Shown here piece by piece: positions 1 through 9,187 of a DNA stretch of 64,000 nt. Both the position numbers and the translations under genes were made by a program. Within the stretch, counting starts at the first letter, position 1; each line of letters begins with the position of its first letter. The stretch is from Bradyrhizobium valentinum (lineage in GTDB: Bacteria; Pseudomonadota; Alphaproteobacteria; Rhizobiales; Xanthobacteraceae): contig NZ_LLXX01000161.1 in the NCBI RefSeq assembly GCF_001440405.1, positions 1 through 64,000 on the forward strand, in the 5' to 3' direction. The notes beneath the pieces were generated by a model. It did no database searches. It was not told where the DNA came from and saw only the letters and a list, made by a program, of their open reading frames with translations.

Positions 1-1643
1 TCGGCGGGTTTGGTCTCCGCGCGTGGCGCCAGATCGCCGCGCCTTGATTTTGCGCGGCTGGCACGGATGCGCGTGCCGGGTGCCGCTTCGCGCAGCATCA
101 CCTCGGTCTCGCCTTTCAGGACGCCGCGTGCGCTTTCCGTCAGTTTCAGCGCGCCAAAGGCCTCGCTGTCAGCCTTGAGGTGGCCAATGGCGACCAACTG
201 GCGGATCACGGCGCGCCATTGCTTTTCATTGTGATCAGTGCCGATGCCGAACACGGACAGCTTGTCGTGGCCGAATTGCGTGACGCGCTCAGTCATGCGG
301 CCGACCAGCACGTCGATCAAGTGCATGGCGCCGAAACGTTGCCCGGTGCGGTAGGCGCAGGACAAGAGTTTCTGCGCGGCGACCTTGCCGTCACGAAGCT
401 GCGGCGGCGACAGGCAATTGTCGCAATTGCCGCAATTGCTGGTGGTCGCGTGCTCGCCGAAATAGCCGAGCAGGCGGCTGCGCCGGCAGCCCGCGGTTTC
501 CGCCAGCGCCACCAGCGCGTCGAGCTTGCCGATCGAGACGCGCTTGAAGGCGTCGGAGCCGGTGGATTCGTCGATCATGCGGCGCTGCTGCACGATGTCG
601 GACAGGCCATAGGCCATCCAGGCGCTGGAGGGCTTGCCGTCGCGCCCGGCGCGTCCGGTCTCCTGGTAATAGGCCTCGATGCTTTTCGGCAGGTCGAGAT
701 GCGCCACGAAGCGCACGTCCGGCTTGTCGATGCCCATGCCGAACGCGATGGTGGCGACGATCACGACGCCGTCCTCGTTGATGAAACGATCCTGGTTGCG
801 AGCACGAACGCTGCCGTCGAGGCCTGCGTGATAGGGTAGCGCCGGGATGCCGGCGCTGGTCAGCGCTTCCGCGGTGTCCTCGACCTTGGCGCGCGACAGG
901 CAATAGACGATGCCGGCGTCACCGGCGTGACGCTCGCTGATGAAGGCCTTGAGTTGGGCCGGCGCATTTTGCTTTTCGACGATTTCGTAGCGGATGTTCG
1001 GACGGTCGAAACTCGAGATGAAGCTCGGCGCGCCGGCTAGCCCAAGCCGCGTCACGATCTCCTTGCGCGTCATCTCGTCGGCAGTCGCGGTCAGCGCAAT
1101 GCGCGGCACGTTCGGAAAGCGTTCGGCGAGGACGGACAGGCCGATATATTCCGGGCGGAAATCATGCCCCCATTGCGACACGCAATGTGCTTCGTCGATC
1201 GCAAACAGCGCGATATTGGCTTGGCCAAGCAGAGACAGGCAGCGCGGTGTCAGCAGCCGTTCCGGCGCGACATAGAGCAGATCAAGATCGCCAGCTAGCA
1301 GCCGACGCTCGACTTCCGAGGCTTCCTCGAACGACAGCGTGGAATTCAGCACGGCCGCATTGACACCGGCTTCCAGAAGCCCCGCGACCTGGTCCCGCAT
1401 CAGTGCGATCAGCGGCGATACCACGATGCCGCAGCCTTCGCGCAGCAGGGATGGCAATTGGTAGCACATCGACTTGCCGCCGCCGGTCGGCATCAGCACC
1501 AGGCAGTTGCCGCCACCCGCGACGTGGCGAACGATTTCTTCCTGCGCGCCGCGAAAGCTCGGTAGGCCGAATACGTGATTCAGTACGGAAAGCGCGTCCC
1601 GAGCGGTTCCTGAGTGGCGATTGAGGGCTGTGTTCGCTTCCAT
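1..1643 (-). CDS. recQ: ATP-dependent DNA helicase RecQ (3' end outside window)
   Basis: Superfamily 2 3'-5' DNA helicase of recombination repair. About 547 residues are visible and the reading frame runs off the left edge, so the C-terminus (probably including HRDC) is missing. The start is the ATG at 1643 (MEANTALNRH). Walker A MPTGGGKS lies at about residues 51-58, the DEAH-type box (AIDEAHC) follows, and the motif with ETGRAGRDG is present near the middle. A zinc-binding cysteine set (CRRSRL..., NCGNCDNC) marks the RecQ zinc region after the helicase core. It is divergently transcribed from the cytochrome/Mo-hydroxylase operon, with about 100 bp between the starts. Family assignment is secure; only the end is unseen. 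Confidence 0.95.
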   Translation of the reverse strand, partial: MEANTALNRHSGTARDALSVLNHVFGLPSFRGAQEEIVRHVAGGGNCLVLMPTGGGKSMCYQLPSLLREGCGIVVSPLIALMRDQVAGLLEAGVNAAVLNSTLSFEEASEVERRLLAGDLDLLYVAPERLLTPRCLSLLGQANIALFAIDEAHCVSQWGHDFRPEYIGLSVLAERFPNVPRIALTATADEMTRKEIVTRLGLAGAPSFISSFDRPNIRYEIVEKQNAPAQLKAFISERHAGDAGIVYCLSRAKVEDTAEALTSAGIPALPYHAGLDGSVRARNQDRFINEDGVVIVATIAFGMGIDKPDVRFVAHLDLPKSIEAYYQETGRAGRDGKPSSAWMAYGLSDIVQQRRMIDESTGSDAFKRVSIGKLDALVALAETAGCRRSRLLGYFGEHATTSNCGNCDNCLSPPQLRDGKVAAQKLLSCAYRTGQRFGAMHLIDVLVGRMTERVTQFGHDKLSVFGIGTDHNEKQWRAVIRQLVAIGHLKADSEAFGALKLTESARGVLKGETEVMLREAAPGTRIRASRAKSRRGDLAPRAETKPA

Positions 1644-1744
1644 ATCGGCTTCAAAGGGGTCAACAGGCGGTGATCGATGCCGTCTCGGGCGAACGAGGCC
1701 GGGATGTCCGTGTTAAACCACGGTCGAACAACAAATTCAAATTC

Positions 1745-3112
1745 ATGAGCATGACCAGATCGTCTCGGCTCATCACAAGCGGTATCGCTGTCATGCTGAT
1801 CGTCGGCGTGGCGATGGCTTTTGCGATTGTTTGGCGGCCGGTCATTCCGGCGATCGATCCCCCGGCGCCATACGCGTTCGATGCCGCCCTGATCAAGCGC
1901 GGCCGCGATCTCGCGGCGATCGGCAATTGCAACGAATGCCACACCGTGCGCGGGGGCAAGAACTTTGCCGGTGGCCTGCCGGTGCCAACGCCGTTCGGAA
2001 CGATTTACTCCTCCAACATCACACCGGATGCAGAGACCGGGATTGGCCAATGGTCGGAAGCAGCGTTCCGCCGCGCGATGCGCGACGGGGTCAACCGTAA
2101 GGGCGAGCACCTCTATCCGACCTTTCCCTACGATCATTTCACCCATGTTTCCGATGAAGACGACCGGGCGCTCTATGCCTTCCTGATGACGCGACAACCG
2201 GTCCATGCGCCCTCGCGCGAAAACCAGATTTCCTTTCCGCTTAATCAGCGGCCGGTCATCGCCGGGTGGAAACTGTTGTTCCTTCGCCGCGATAGCTATC
2301 AGCCCGACGCGACGAGGAGCGCCGAATGGAATCGCGGTGCCTATCTGGTCGCCGGCCTTGCCCATTGCGGCGCTTGCCACACGCCGCGCAACGCGCTTGG
2401 CGCGGAACGCGTGAACGCCCAGTTTGCCGGCGGCGACGTCGACAACTGGCTCGCCTATGCCCTGAACGACCGCTCGCATGCGCCGGTGCCATGGGATGCC
2501 GACGCGCTCTACATGTACTTGCGCAGCGGCTGGCATCCCGATCACGGCACGGCGCGCGGGCCGATGGCACAAGTGGTCAGCAACCTGTCGTCCGTGCCGG
2601 ATAGCGATGTCCGCGCCATCGCAGTCTATATGGCCGACATATCAGGCACACCGACCCCAGATCGCAAACAAGAAGGCGAGGCCGCGCTCGCGCAAGCCAG
2701 ATCACCGTCTCAGGCTTCGCAGACCGACACGGCTGGCGCGACGATCTATGTCGGCGCCTGTGCATCCTGCCATGAGACGAGCCGGCCGCTACCCTATGGC
2801 GGCGTCAATCTCGCGCTCAGCACGGCAGTCTCCAGCCCCGATCCCCGCAATCTCGCCAACGTCGTGCTGTCGGGCGTCTCAGCCGTCGAAGGCGAACGCA
2901 GCCCGATTATGCCGGGCTTCGCCGATAGCATGAACGATGCGCAGATGGCAGCGCTGCTGAACTATCTACGCGCTCGCTTCAGCAAGCAGCCGGCATGGAC
3001 CGGCGTTGAAAAGACCGTCGCGGATGCGCGCCGCGCCGTGACAGTCTACCTCCAGACATCGGCCGGGCCGCGCAATGCTCCGGCCGATCCGACGCAGCGA
3101 GACAAGCCATGA
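1745..3112 (+). CDS. membrane-anchored triheme cytochrome c, electron acceptor of the Mo hydroxylase
   Basis: Three CXXCH haem-binding motifs are visible: CNECH at residues 62-66, CGACH at 208-212 and CASCH at 339-343. An N-terminal hydrophobic segment (about residues 10-30) should act as an uncleaved anchor or signal. I chose the ATG at 1745 (MSMTRSS); an in-frame upstream start at 1670 would add 25 charged residues before the membrane segment. The architecture is that of the cytochrome subunit of periplasmic alcohol/aldehyde dehydrogenases and of two-subunit molybdenum hydroxylases. It overlaps the next gene by 4 bp (ATGA), so translation is coupled. Inference: it carries electrons from the [2Fe-2S]/Mo enzyme encoded next to it towards the respiratory chain. 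Confidence 0.88.
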   Translation: MSMTRSSRLITSGIAVMLIVGVAMAFAIVWRPVIPAIDPPAPYAFDAALIKRGRDLAAIGNCNECHTVRGGKNFAGGLPVPTPFGTIYSSNITPDAETGIGQWSEAAFRRAMRDGVNRKGEHLYPTFPYDHFTHVSDEDDRALYAFLMTRQPVHAPSRENQISFPLNQRPVIAGWKLLFLRRDSYQPDATRSAEWNRGAYLVAGLAHCGACHTPRNALGAERVNAQFAGGDVDNWLAYALNDRSHAPVPWDADALYMYLRSGWHPDHGTARGPMAQVVSNLSSVPDSDVRAIAVYMADISGTPTPDRKQEGEAALAQARSPSQASQTDTAGATIYVGACASCHETSRPLPYGGVNLALSTAVSSPDPRNLANVVLSGVSAVEGERSPIMPGFADSMNDAQMAALLNYLRARFSKQPAWTGVEKTVADARRAVTVYLQTSAGPRNAPADPTQRDKP

Positions 3113-3606
3113 TGACATTGAAGGTCAATGGTCGGGAACATCAGGTCGATGCCGATCCGGATACGCCGCTGCTCTATGTGCTGCGCGATGATATCAAGCT
3201 CAACGCCGCCAAATTCGGCTGCGGGCTTGGCCAATGCGGCTCGTGTGCCGTGATCGTCGACGGCAAGGCCATTCTCTCCTGCATAACGCCCATGGTCTTG
3301 CTGGAAGGCAAGCAGGTGACGACGCTCGAAGGTCTTGGCTCGGTGTCCGAGCCGGCGCCGATCCAGCGTGCCTTCATCGAAGAGCAGGCGGCGCAATGCG
3401 GCTACTGCATTCCCGGCATGATGATGCGGGCGCAGGCACTGTTGCTGAAGAATTCCAAGCCGACCGATGCAGAAATCCGCGCTGCGCTCGAGCAGCATCT
3501 ATGTCGTTGTGGTACGCATATGCGCATCCTGCGCGCGGTACGCCGTGCGGCGCGGTTGATGGAGGCAGCCGATGCGTCTTCGACAACCAACAGGAGCGCG
3601 CAATGA
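3109..3606 (+). CDS. iorA: [2Fe-2S] small subunit of a xanthine-oxidase-family hydroxylase (IorA type)
   Basis: 165-residue ferredoxin-like subunit holding two [2Fe-2S] clusters. The plant-type cluster cysteines are C38, C43, C46 and C58 (GCGLGQCGSCAV...LSC). The helical-domain cluster uses C97, C100, C132 and C134 (QCGYCIPGM...CRCG). Length and cysteine spacing match small subunits of isoquinoline 1-oxidoreductase, nicotinate dehydrogenase (NicA) and periplasmic aldehyde dehydrogenases. It overlaps its neighbours by 4 bp on the cytochrome side and 4 bp on the large-subunit side. There is no signal peptide, so it would be co-exported with the Tat-bearing large subunit. The substrate cannot be read from this subunit. 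Confidence 0.93.
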   Translation: MMTLKVNGREHQVDADPDTPLLYVLRDDIKLNAAKFGCGLGQCGSCAVIVDGKAILSCITPMVLLEGKQVTTLEGLGSVSEPAPIQRAFIEEQAAQCGYCIPGMMMRAQALLLKNSKPTDAEIRAALEQHLCRCGTHMRILRAVRRAARLMEAADASSTTNRSAQ

Positions 3607-5834
3607 ACGCCCCGCTCATTCTCGATCGTCGCCGTGTGCTTGCGGGCGGGGGTGCACTGATCGTCAGCTTCTCGCTCACGAGCGCTTTCGCGCAAGACCA
3701 GGCTCCGGCCGCGACGCCACCGTCCAAGCCTCCCGGCAGTCTCGCGGCCACGGCATACCTGGACTCCTGGATCCGCATCGATGCCGATGGCAGCATCACG
3801 GTCTTCACCGGCAAGGCCGAACTCGGCCAAGGATTTAGGACCGCGTTCCAGCAGATCGCTGCGGAAGAACTCGATCTGCCGTTCGAATCGTTAAAGGTCA
3901 TCACCGCCGACACGAAACTTACAGCGAACGAGGGCTACACGGCCGGAAGCCGCTCGATGCAGGATAGCGGTACCGCGATCCAGAACGCGGCGGCGCAGGT
4001 GCGTGAATTGCTGGTCGCGGAGGCCGCGAAGCGCCTTGATCTGCCGGCGGAGAATCTCCGAACCGAAAATGGCGCGGTGATCTCGCCGGATGGCCGGCGG
4101 CTGTCCTATGGCGAATTGGTCGCCGCCGATATGTTGCATGTGCAGGCGCAGCCGAAATCAAGGCTCAAGGACCCTGCGACCCTCAAGGTGATGGGCCAGC
4201 CGGTGCGACGCGTCGATATCCCCGCAAAAGTCACGGGAGGCGGGGTCTATGTGCAGGACATGCGGCTGCCGGGCATGGTGCACGCCCGTGTCGTGCGGCC
4301 GCCGAGTTATGGCGCGCAACTGACGGAGTGCGACAGTTCGGCAGTCGAAAAACTTGCCGGCGTTGTGAAAGTCGTGCGCGATGGCAATTTCCTGGCTGTG
4401 GTCGCCGAGAAAGAGTTTCAGTCGATCAAGGCGATGAACGCGCTGTCATCAGCGGCGAAATGGAAAGAGAGTGCGAGCCTGCCGAAGCAGGACGATCTCC
4501 TGAACGTGCTGATGCATTTGCCGTCGCAGGATTCCACAATCTTCCAGCGCAGCGATCCGTCCGTCTCCAGGGGAAAGACCATCGAAGCGATCTATACGCG
4601 GCCTTATCAGTTGCATGGCTCGGTCGGGCCGTCCTGCGCGGTCGCGCAATTGGTTGACGATGCCATGACGGTGTGGACGCACACACAGGGCGTCTATCCT
4701 GATCGTCAGGCCATCGCTGAGATGCTGCGGGTGCCGCCGGCCAGTGTTCGCCTGATCCATGTCGAAGGCTCCGGCTGTTACGGTCACAATGGCGCCGACG
4801 ATGCCGCGGCTGACGCCGCGCTGATCGCCCGTGCATTGCCCGGCCGCCCGGTTCGCGTGCAATGGATGCGCGAGCAGGAACATGCCTGGGAGCCGTTCGG
4901 CCCGGCGATGGTGACGAAACTCAAGGCCTCGCTCGACAGCAACGGCAAGATCGCCGACTGGCATTTCGATGTCTGGAGCAATACGCACTCGATGCGGCCG
5001 GGCGGCGCCGGATCGATGCTGGCGGCGCAGCACATGGCGCAACCCTTTGCCGTGCCTGCTCCCAGGCCGTTGCCGCTGCCGGAAGGCGGCGGTGACCGCA
5101 ACGCAATCCCGATTTACACGTTTCCCAACGCGCAGGTGGTGCACCACTTCATCCCGGCGATGCCGCTCCGAATTTCCGCGTTGCGCGCGCTGGGCGCCTA
5201 TCACAATGTGTTTTCGATCGAGAGCTTTATGGACGAACTCGCAGGCCTCGCCGATGCCGACCCGGTCGAATTCCGTTTGAAACATCTGGAGGATCAGCGT
5301 GGCCGTGCCGTGATCGAAAAGGCGGCGCTGGGTTTCGAATGGAAGAGCGGCCAGAAAGCGCCGCAGGATCGCGGCTTCGGCTTTGCCTTTGCGCGCTACA
5401 AGAATCTGGCAGCCTATTGCGCTGTTGCTTCCGAGGTCGAGGTCAATCGGGAGACCGGCCGTCCACGGCTGGTCCGCGCGGTGGCGGCGGTTGACAGCGG
5501 GCAGGTGGTCAATCCGGACGGGTTGATCAACCAGATCGAAGGCGCAATCGTGCAGTCAATGAGCTGGACATTGTATGAAAGCGTTACCTTCGACGACACC
5601 AGGATAACCAGCATCGACTGGCAGACCTATCCGATCCTGCGTTTCGATGCCGTGCCGGAAAGCATCGAGGTTCACATCATCGACCGGCCGGGGCAGCCGT
5701 TCCTCGGCAGTGGCGAGACCGGGCAGGGGCCGACGGCGGCATCGATTGCAAACGCCATTGCCAATGCCACGGGAAAGCGGCTGCGGAATTTGCCGCTGAC
5801 GCGCAAGCGCATCAAGGAGGCGATCGACGCGTAA
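3603..5834 (+). CDS. iorB: molybdopterin large subunit of a periplasmic Mo hydroxylase (IorB/aldehyde dehydrogenase type)
   Basis: 743-residue catalytic subunit. The ATG at 3603 overlaps the small-subunit stop. The N-terminus carries a Tat signal (DRRRVLAGGGAL, then a hydrophobic stretch to SAFAQ). Mo-cofactor contact loops include GKAELGQGFRTAFQQ near residue 75 and SGCYGHNGADDAAADAAL in the middle. The catalytic glutamate is in GSGETGQGPTAAS (E705). Known for the family: oxidation of aldehydes, isoquinoline or nicotinate by hydroxylation using water, with electrons leaving through the Fe-S subunit to cytochrome c. No FAD subunit is present, consistent with a cytochrome-linked rather than NAD-linked enzyme. 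Substrate is unknown. Confidence 0.9.
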   Translation: MNAPLILDRRRVLAGGGALIVSFSLTSAFAQDQAPAATPPSKPPGSLAATAYLDSWIRIDADGSITVFTGKAELGQGFRTAFQQIAAEELDLPFESLKVITADTKLTANEGYTAGSRSMQDSGTAIQNAAAQVRELLVAEAAKRLDLPAENLRTENGAVISPDGRRLSYGELVAADMLHVQAQPKSRLKDPATLKVMGQPVRRVDIPAKVTGGGVYVQDMRLPGMVHARVVRPPSYGAQLTECDSSAVEKLAGVVKVVRDGNFLAVVAEKEFQSIKAMNALSSAAKWKESASLPKQDDLLNVLMHLPSQDSTIFQRSDPSVSRGKTIEAIYTRPYQLHGSVGPSCAVAQLVDDAMTVWTHTQGVYPDRQAIAEMLRVPPASVRLIHVEGSGCYGHNGADDAAADAALIARALPGRPVRVQWMREQEHAWEPFGPAMVTKLKASLDSNGKIADWHFDVWSNTHSMRPGGAGSMLAAQHMAQPFAVPAPRPLPLPEGGGDRNAIPIYTFPNAQVVHHFIPAMPLRISALRALGAYHNVFSIESFMDELAGLADADPVEFRLKHLEDQRGRAVIEKAALGFEWKSGQKAPQDRGFGFAFARYKNLAAYCAVASEVEVNRETGRPRLVRAVAAVDSGQVVNPDGLINQIEGAIVQSMSWTLYESVTFDDTRITSIDWQTYPILRFDAVPESIEVHIIDRPGQPFLGSGETGQGPTAASIANAIANATGKRLRNLPLTRKRIKEAIDA

Positions 5835-5860
5835 TTATTGTCGTCCCTGCGAAAGTTCAT

Positions 5861-5983
5861 CGTCGTCCCTGCGAACGCAGGGACCCATAACCACAAATGT
5901 TTGCTGTTACACGAGGCCGCGACCCCAGCATCGAGCAACATAGACATCTGCGGTTATGGGTCCCGGCTCAAGGCCGGGACGAC
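5861..5983. repeat. family A composite palindromic element, copy 1
   Basis: About 123 bp bounded by inverted arms. The left arm is GTCCCTGCGAACGCAGGGAC followed by CCATAACCAC; the right arm is a variant (GTCCCGGCTCAAGGCCGGGAC) preceded by GGTTATGG. Each arm folds alone into a short-loop hairpin and the two arms can also pair with each other. A partial extra arm lies at 5841-5853. It fills the gap between convergent iorB and the coxE-like gene. Confidence 0.85.
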
Positions 5984-6002
5984 AATTGTGGGGTAAAGGT
6001 GC

Positions 6003-7379
6003 CTACTGATAGCTCGCCACGATATCGGACACCGCGCGTTCGAGCTGCTTTGCGGTGGCGCATTGGCGGACCACGGTGCAGAAGGTCGAGTAGCGCGGCA
6101 TTTCGGAATCGCCCCAGCCCCAGGCCATGCGTCCCTCCGGATTGAGCCACACCAGCCGCTTCGACCGTTCTGCGATGCGGCGAAGGATGTCGGCGCGCGG
6201 ATCGAGATTGTTGCTGCGGGCGTCGCCGAGCACGATCACAGTGGTCTGCGGCGTGATCGCGTTCATCCACTCGCGTTCGAAATCGTCGAAGGAGTTGCCG
6301 TAATCGGACGAGCCGAAGCCGACCTTGGACATGATCTCGGCCATCGCCTCTTCCGGCGATTTGGATTCCAGGATGTCGCTGACCTCGATCAGGTGACCTG
6401 AGAACGCAAACGAGCGAACGTCGTCCACGACCTCATGCAGGCTGTGGATCAGCAGCAGGAAGAAATCCGAAACCCGCGCCACCGAGCCCGAGACGTCGCA
6501 GAGCGCCACGATCTTCGGCTTGTCGCGGTGCCGCCGTTTCCAGGCAGTCAGGAACGGCACGCCGCCCCAGGCGGCGTTACGCCGGATGGTTCGGCGCACG
6601 TCGAGATGACCGCGGCGCTGGCGCTTGCGCGGCTTGGAGTAGCGCTCGCGCAGGCGACGGGCGATCTGGCGGATCAGATGCCGCATCTGATCGACCTGCC
6701 GCGGCTCGATTCGCGACAGCGGCGCATTGCGCAAAATTTCGTTGCGCAGGTTTTCCGCTTCCTCGCGGCCGTACAGCATCAAGGCCTGCGAGACGGTATC
6801 GCGGACCGTGCCGCGCAGCCCGTCCAGCGCGTTGGTTAGCCGCTCCGCCAGGGCAGGGTTGGTTGCGGCGAGATTGTCGAGATCGTCGCGCAGGCGCTGG
6901 ATGCCCATCTGGTCGAGGATGCGGCCGGAGAAGATGCCGCGCTGCGTGAAATAGCGGATGTCGGGCAGCGAGGCAGCGCTCGCTGCGTTGGCGATCGCCG
7001 CCGAAATCTGATTGCGATCCTGCGCCAGCAGCATCTGAGCGAGCTGTCCGAGCCCCTCGGCCTGCTCGTCGCCGCCGCTGGCGTCGCCGGGTGAATCGGA
7101 CGCACCGTTGGATCCTTCTGCGTCCTGCTCGTCTGCCTTGCGGTCCTCGGGTGGTGATTGCGGTTCAGGCTGATCGAAGAACAGATCAAAGCAATCGCCG
7201 AGCGCCTTCTTCTCGTCCTGCGTCTTGGCGAGCGTCAGGAGAAATGTATCGCGCAGGATGGTGCGATCGGCAAAACCGACCTTGGAGACGGCCCGCATCG
7301 CATCGATGCTTTCGGCCGGCGAGAGCCTCACGCCTGCGCCCCGCGCCGCACGAAAGAAGCGATGCAGGTTCTCCCTCAT
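6003..7379 (-). CDS. CoxE-like VWA-domain protein
   Basis: 458 residues ending in a von Willebrand factor A domain with a MIDAS-like DVSGSV motif near residue 295. The N-terminal half is helical and charged, with an acidic linker around residues 75-110 (PEPQSPPEDRKADEQDAEG). This is the layout of CoxE, which works with the AAA+ ATPase CoxD in maturing the Mo-Cu centre of CO dehydrogenase, and of MoxR-associated VWA proteins generally. It starts 7 bp after the stop of the AAA+ gene, so the two form one transcription unit. Its position opposite a Mo-hydroxylase operon makes a maturation role attractive, but that is inference. Confidence 0.88.
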   Translation of the reverse strand: MRENLHRFFRAARGAGVRLSPAESIDAMRAVSKVGFADRTILRDTFLLTLAKTQDEKKALGDCFDLFFDQPEPQSPPEDRKADEQDAEGSNGASDSPGDASGGDEQAEGLGQLAQMLLAQDRNQISAAIANAASAASLPDIRYFTQRGIFSGRILDQMGIQRLRDDLDNLAATNPALAERLTNALDGLRGTVRDTVSQALMLYGREEAENLRNEILRNAPLSRIEPRQVDQMRHLIRQIARRLRERYSKPRKRQRRGHLDVRRTIRRNAAWGGVPFLTAWKRRHRDKPKIVALCDVSGSVARVSDFFLLLIHSLHEVVDDVRSFAFSGHLIEVSDILESKSPEEAMAEIMSKVGFGSSDYGNSFDDFEREWMNAITPQTTVIVLGDARSNNLDPRADILRRIAERSKRLVWLNPEGRMAWGWGDSEMPRYSTFCTVVRQCATAKQLERAVSDIVASYQ

Positions 7380-7386
7380 TCGCTCG

Positions 7387-8334
7387 TCACCCGAAGACGT
7401 TTTGACGCGAGGCCTTGGCGATGAAGGTCGAGACTTGAGGCATGGTGGCCTCGATATCCGCCTCGTATTTCAGGAGGACGTTGAGCGTGTCCTTGACCAT
7501 CTCATGACCAAGCTCGGGCGCCTGCAGCAAGACGAGCACCCGCGCCCAGTCGATGGTCTCGCTGACCGACGGCAGCTTCTTCAGATCGAGCGTGCGGACC
7601 TCGTGGATGAAGCTCACCATCTGTTTGCGCAGCGCCTGCGAGATGCCGGGCACGCGGCTCTCGACGATCCGCTCTTCCAGCTTCTGCTCGGGGAAGCCGA
7701 TGTGAAGATGGAGGCAGCGCCGCTTCAGCGCGTCGCCGAGATCGCGTTCGCTGTTCGAGGTCAGGATCACCGTCGGCGGCGCGACCGCGACCACTGTTCC
7801 GAGTTCCGGTATCGTCACCTGGAAATCACTGAGGATTTCCAGCAATAGCGACTCGAACTCCGCGTCCGACTTGTCGATTTCGTCGATCAGCAGCACGCAG
7901 CCGGCGGGTTGCTCCAGCGCCTGCAACAGCGGCCGCGGCTCGACGAATTCCTTAGAGAAGAACACATCGCCGAAATCGTGAAGCTGATTGAGCGCCGCTT
8001 CCAGCGTCGGCGCACCGCCGAGCACTTCGCCGAGCTTGTCCTTCAGGATCTGCGTGTAGAGAAGCTGCTTGGCGTATTTCCACTCGTAGAGCGCCTTGGC
8101 CTCGTCGAGCCCCTCATAGCATTGCAGGCGGATCATCTTCATGCCGCGCCATGCGGCGATCGCTTTCGCAAGCTCGGTCTTGCCGACGCCGGCGGGGCCC
8201 TCGACGAGGATGGGTTTTTCGATCTGCTGCGCCAGATAGACCGCGGTCGCGATCTGGCGGCTTGCAATATAGCCTTGCGCAGCAAGACCGCTTTCCACTG
8301 CCTCGATCGAGGCCGACGGCCTGATATCAGCCAC
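7387..8334 (-). CDS. MoxR-family AAA+ ATPase (CoxD-like)
   Basis: 315 residues from the GTG at 8334 (MADIRPSASIEAVESGL), which has GGAG about ten bases upstream. An in-frame TTG at 8391 would add 19 residues but has no visible ribosome-binding site. Walker A is GPAGVGKTE at about residues 46-54, Walker B is VLLIDEIDKSD near the middle, and the sensor motif TSNSERDLGDALKRRC follows. MoxR ATPases act as chaperones that insert metals or remodel complexes together with a VWA partner, here the gene directly downstream. In CO dehydrogenase clusters the equivalent CoxD works on Mo-site maturation. Confidence 0.9.
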   Translation of the reverse strand: MADIRPSASIEAVESGLAAQGYIASRQIATAVYLAQQIEKPILVEGPAGVGKTELAKAIAAWRGMKMIRLQCYEGLDEAKALYEWKYAKQLLYTQILKDKLGEVLGGAPTLEAALNQLHDFGDVFFSKEFVEPRPLLQALEQPAGCVLLIDEIDKSDAEFESLLLEILSDFQVTIPELGTVVAVAPPTVILTSNSERDLGDALKRRCLHLHIGFPEQKLEERIVESRVPGISQALRKQMVSFIHEVRTLDLKKLPSVSETIDWARVLVLLQAPELGHEMVKDTLNVLLKYEADIEATMPQVSTFIAKASRQNVFG

Positions 8335-8442
8335 GGGTTTCAACTCCGAAATTCGATAGATTTCGGAATGTTCTGCCTGCGTTCCCGGCAAAGAACAAGC
8401 GCCGTTTCGTCATGGGCGGCGGCAAATTCCGCCATTTTCCGC

Positions 8443-9075
8443 CTAGCGCAATGTAAGCCCGGTTGCTGCCTCCAGCTCGGTGATGGCCTGCGCCGCATTG
8501 ACCACCTTGATCGTGGTCATGCCCATCTCGCGCGCCGGCTTCAGGTTGACGCCGAGGTCGTCGAGATAGACGCAGTTCTTGGGATCGACCTTCAGCGTCT
8601 CGACCATCATCCGGTAGATACGCGGGTCGGGCTTTCGCAGGCCGATTTTTGCCGACTCGATGACATGGTCGAACAACACCATCACCTCGGCGACATAGAG
8701 CGTGCGGCCACTGTGGCTGCCGATCGCGTTGGCGGGAAGGTTGTTGGTGATGCAGCCGGTCTTGAGCCGCGCCTTCACGCGCTTGAGCGCCTCGACCATC
8801 TCGGGCCGCAGATCGCCCGAGAGCAGCGGCAGCACGTCCTTGCCGCGAACTGCCGCGCCCAGCGCCAGCGATTCGGCCGCAAACAACTCGTCGAAGGCTT
8901 CGATATCGACCTCGGCGCGCTCGAACTTGGCCCAGGCGTTTTCAAGATGGTTGGCGGCATTGGTGCGCCGGATGATGTCGGCGGGCAAGCCGCGCTCGGT
9001 CTCGAACCGCGTAAAGGCCTCGAACGGCGAGGTGGTCAGAACTCCGCCGAAATCCCAGATCACTGCCTCGATCAT
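8443..9075 (-). CDS. HAD-IA family hydrolase
   Basis: 210 residues with the four HAD motifs in order: DFGGVLTT (nucleophile Asp; the usual second Asp position is Gly), CITNNL (motif II Thr), LRKPDPRIY (motif III Lys) and YLDDLGVNLKPA (motif IV acidic pair). The start ATG at 9075 has AGGGAA upstream. Replacement of the usual DxD by DxG resembles the epoxide-hydrolase N-terminal phosphatase/haloacid dehalogenase branch, so a phosphatase on a small metabolite is likely but not certain. It sits upstream of the CoxD-like gene on the same strand with a gap of about 110 bp. Confidence 0.85.
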   Translation of the reverse strand: MIEAVIWDFGGVLTTSPFEAFTRFETERGLPADIIRRTNAANHLENAWAKFERAEVDIEAFDELFAAESLALGAAVRGKDVLPLLSGDLRPEMVEALKRVKARLKTGCITNNLPANAIGSHSGRTLYVAEVMVLFDHVIESAKIGLRKPDPRIYRMMVETLKVDPKNCVYLDDLGVNLKPAREMGMTTIKVVNAAQAITELEAATGLTLR

Positions 9076-9187
9076 CGTTCCCTGCCTGAAAGTGATGTGT
9101 TGGGAGAGCGGCTAACACGGAATGTGCGCTGGAACCAGCCCGATCCGGCGCTTGGCGACACGCGCGGCGCGGGCTATTGCTGCGCCG

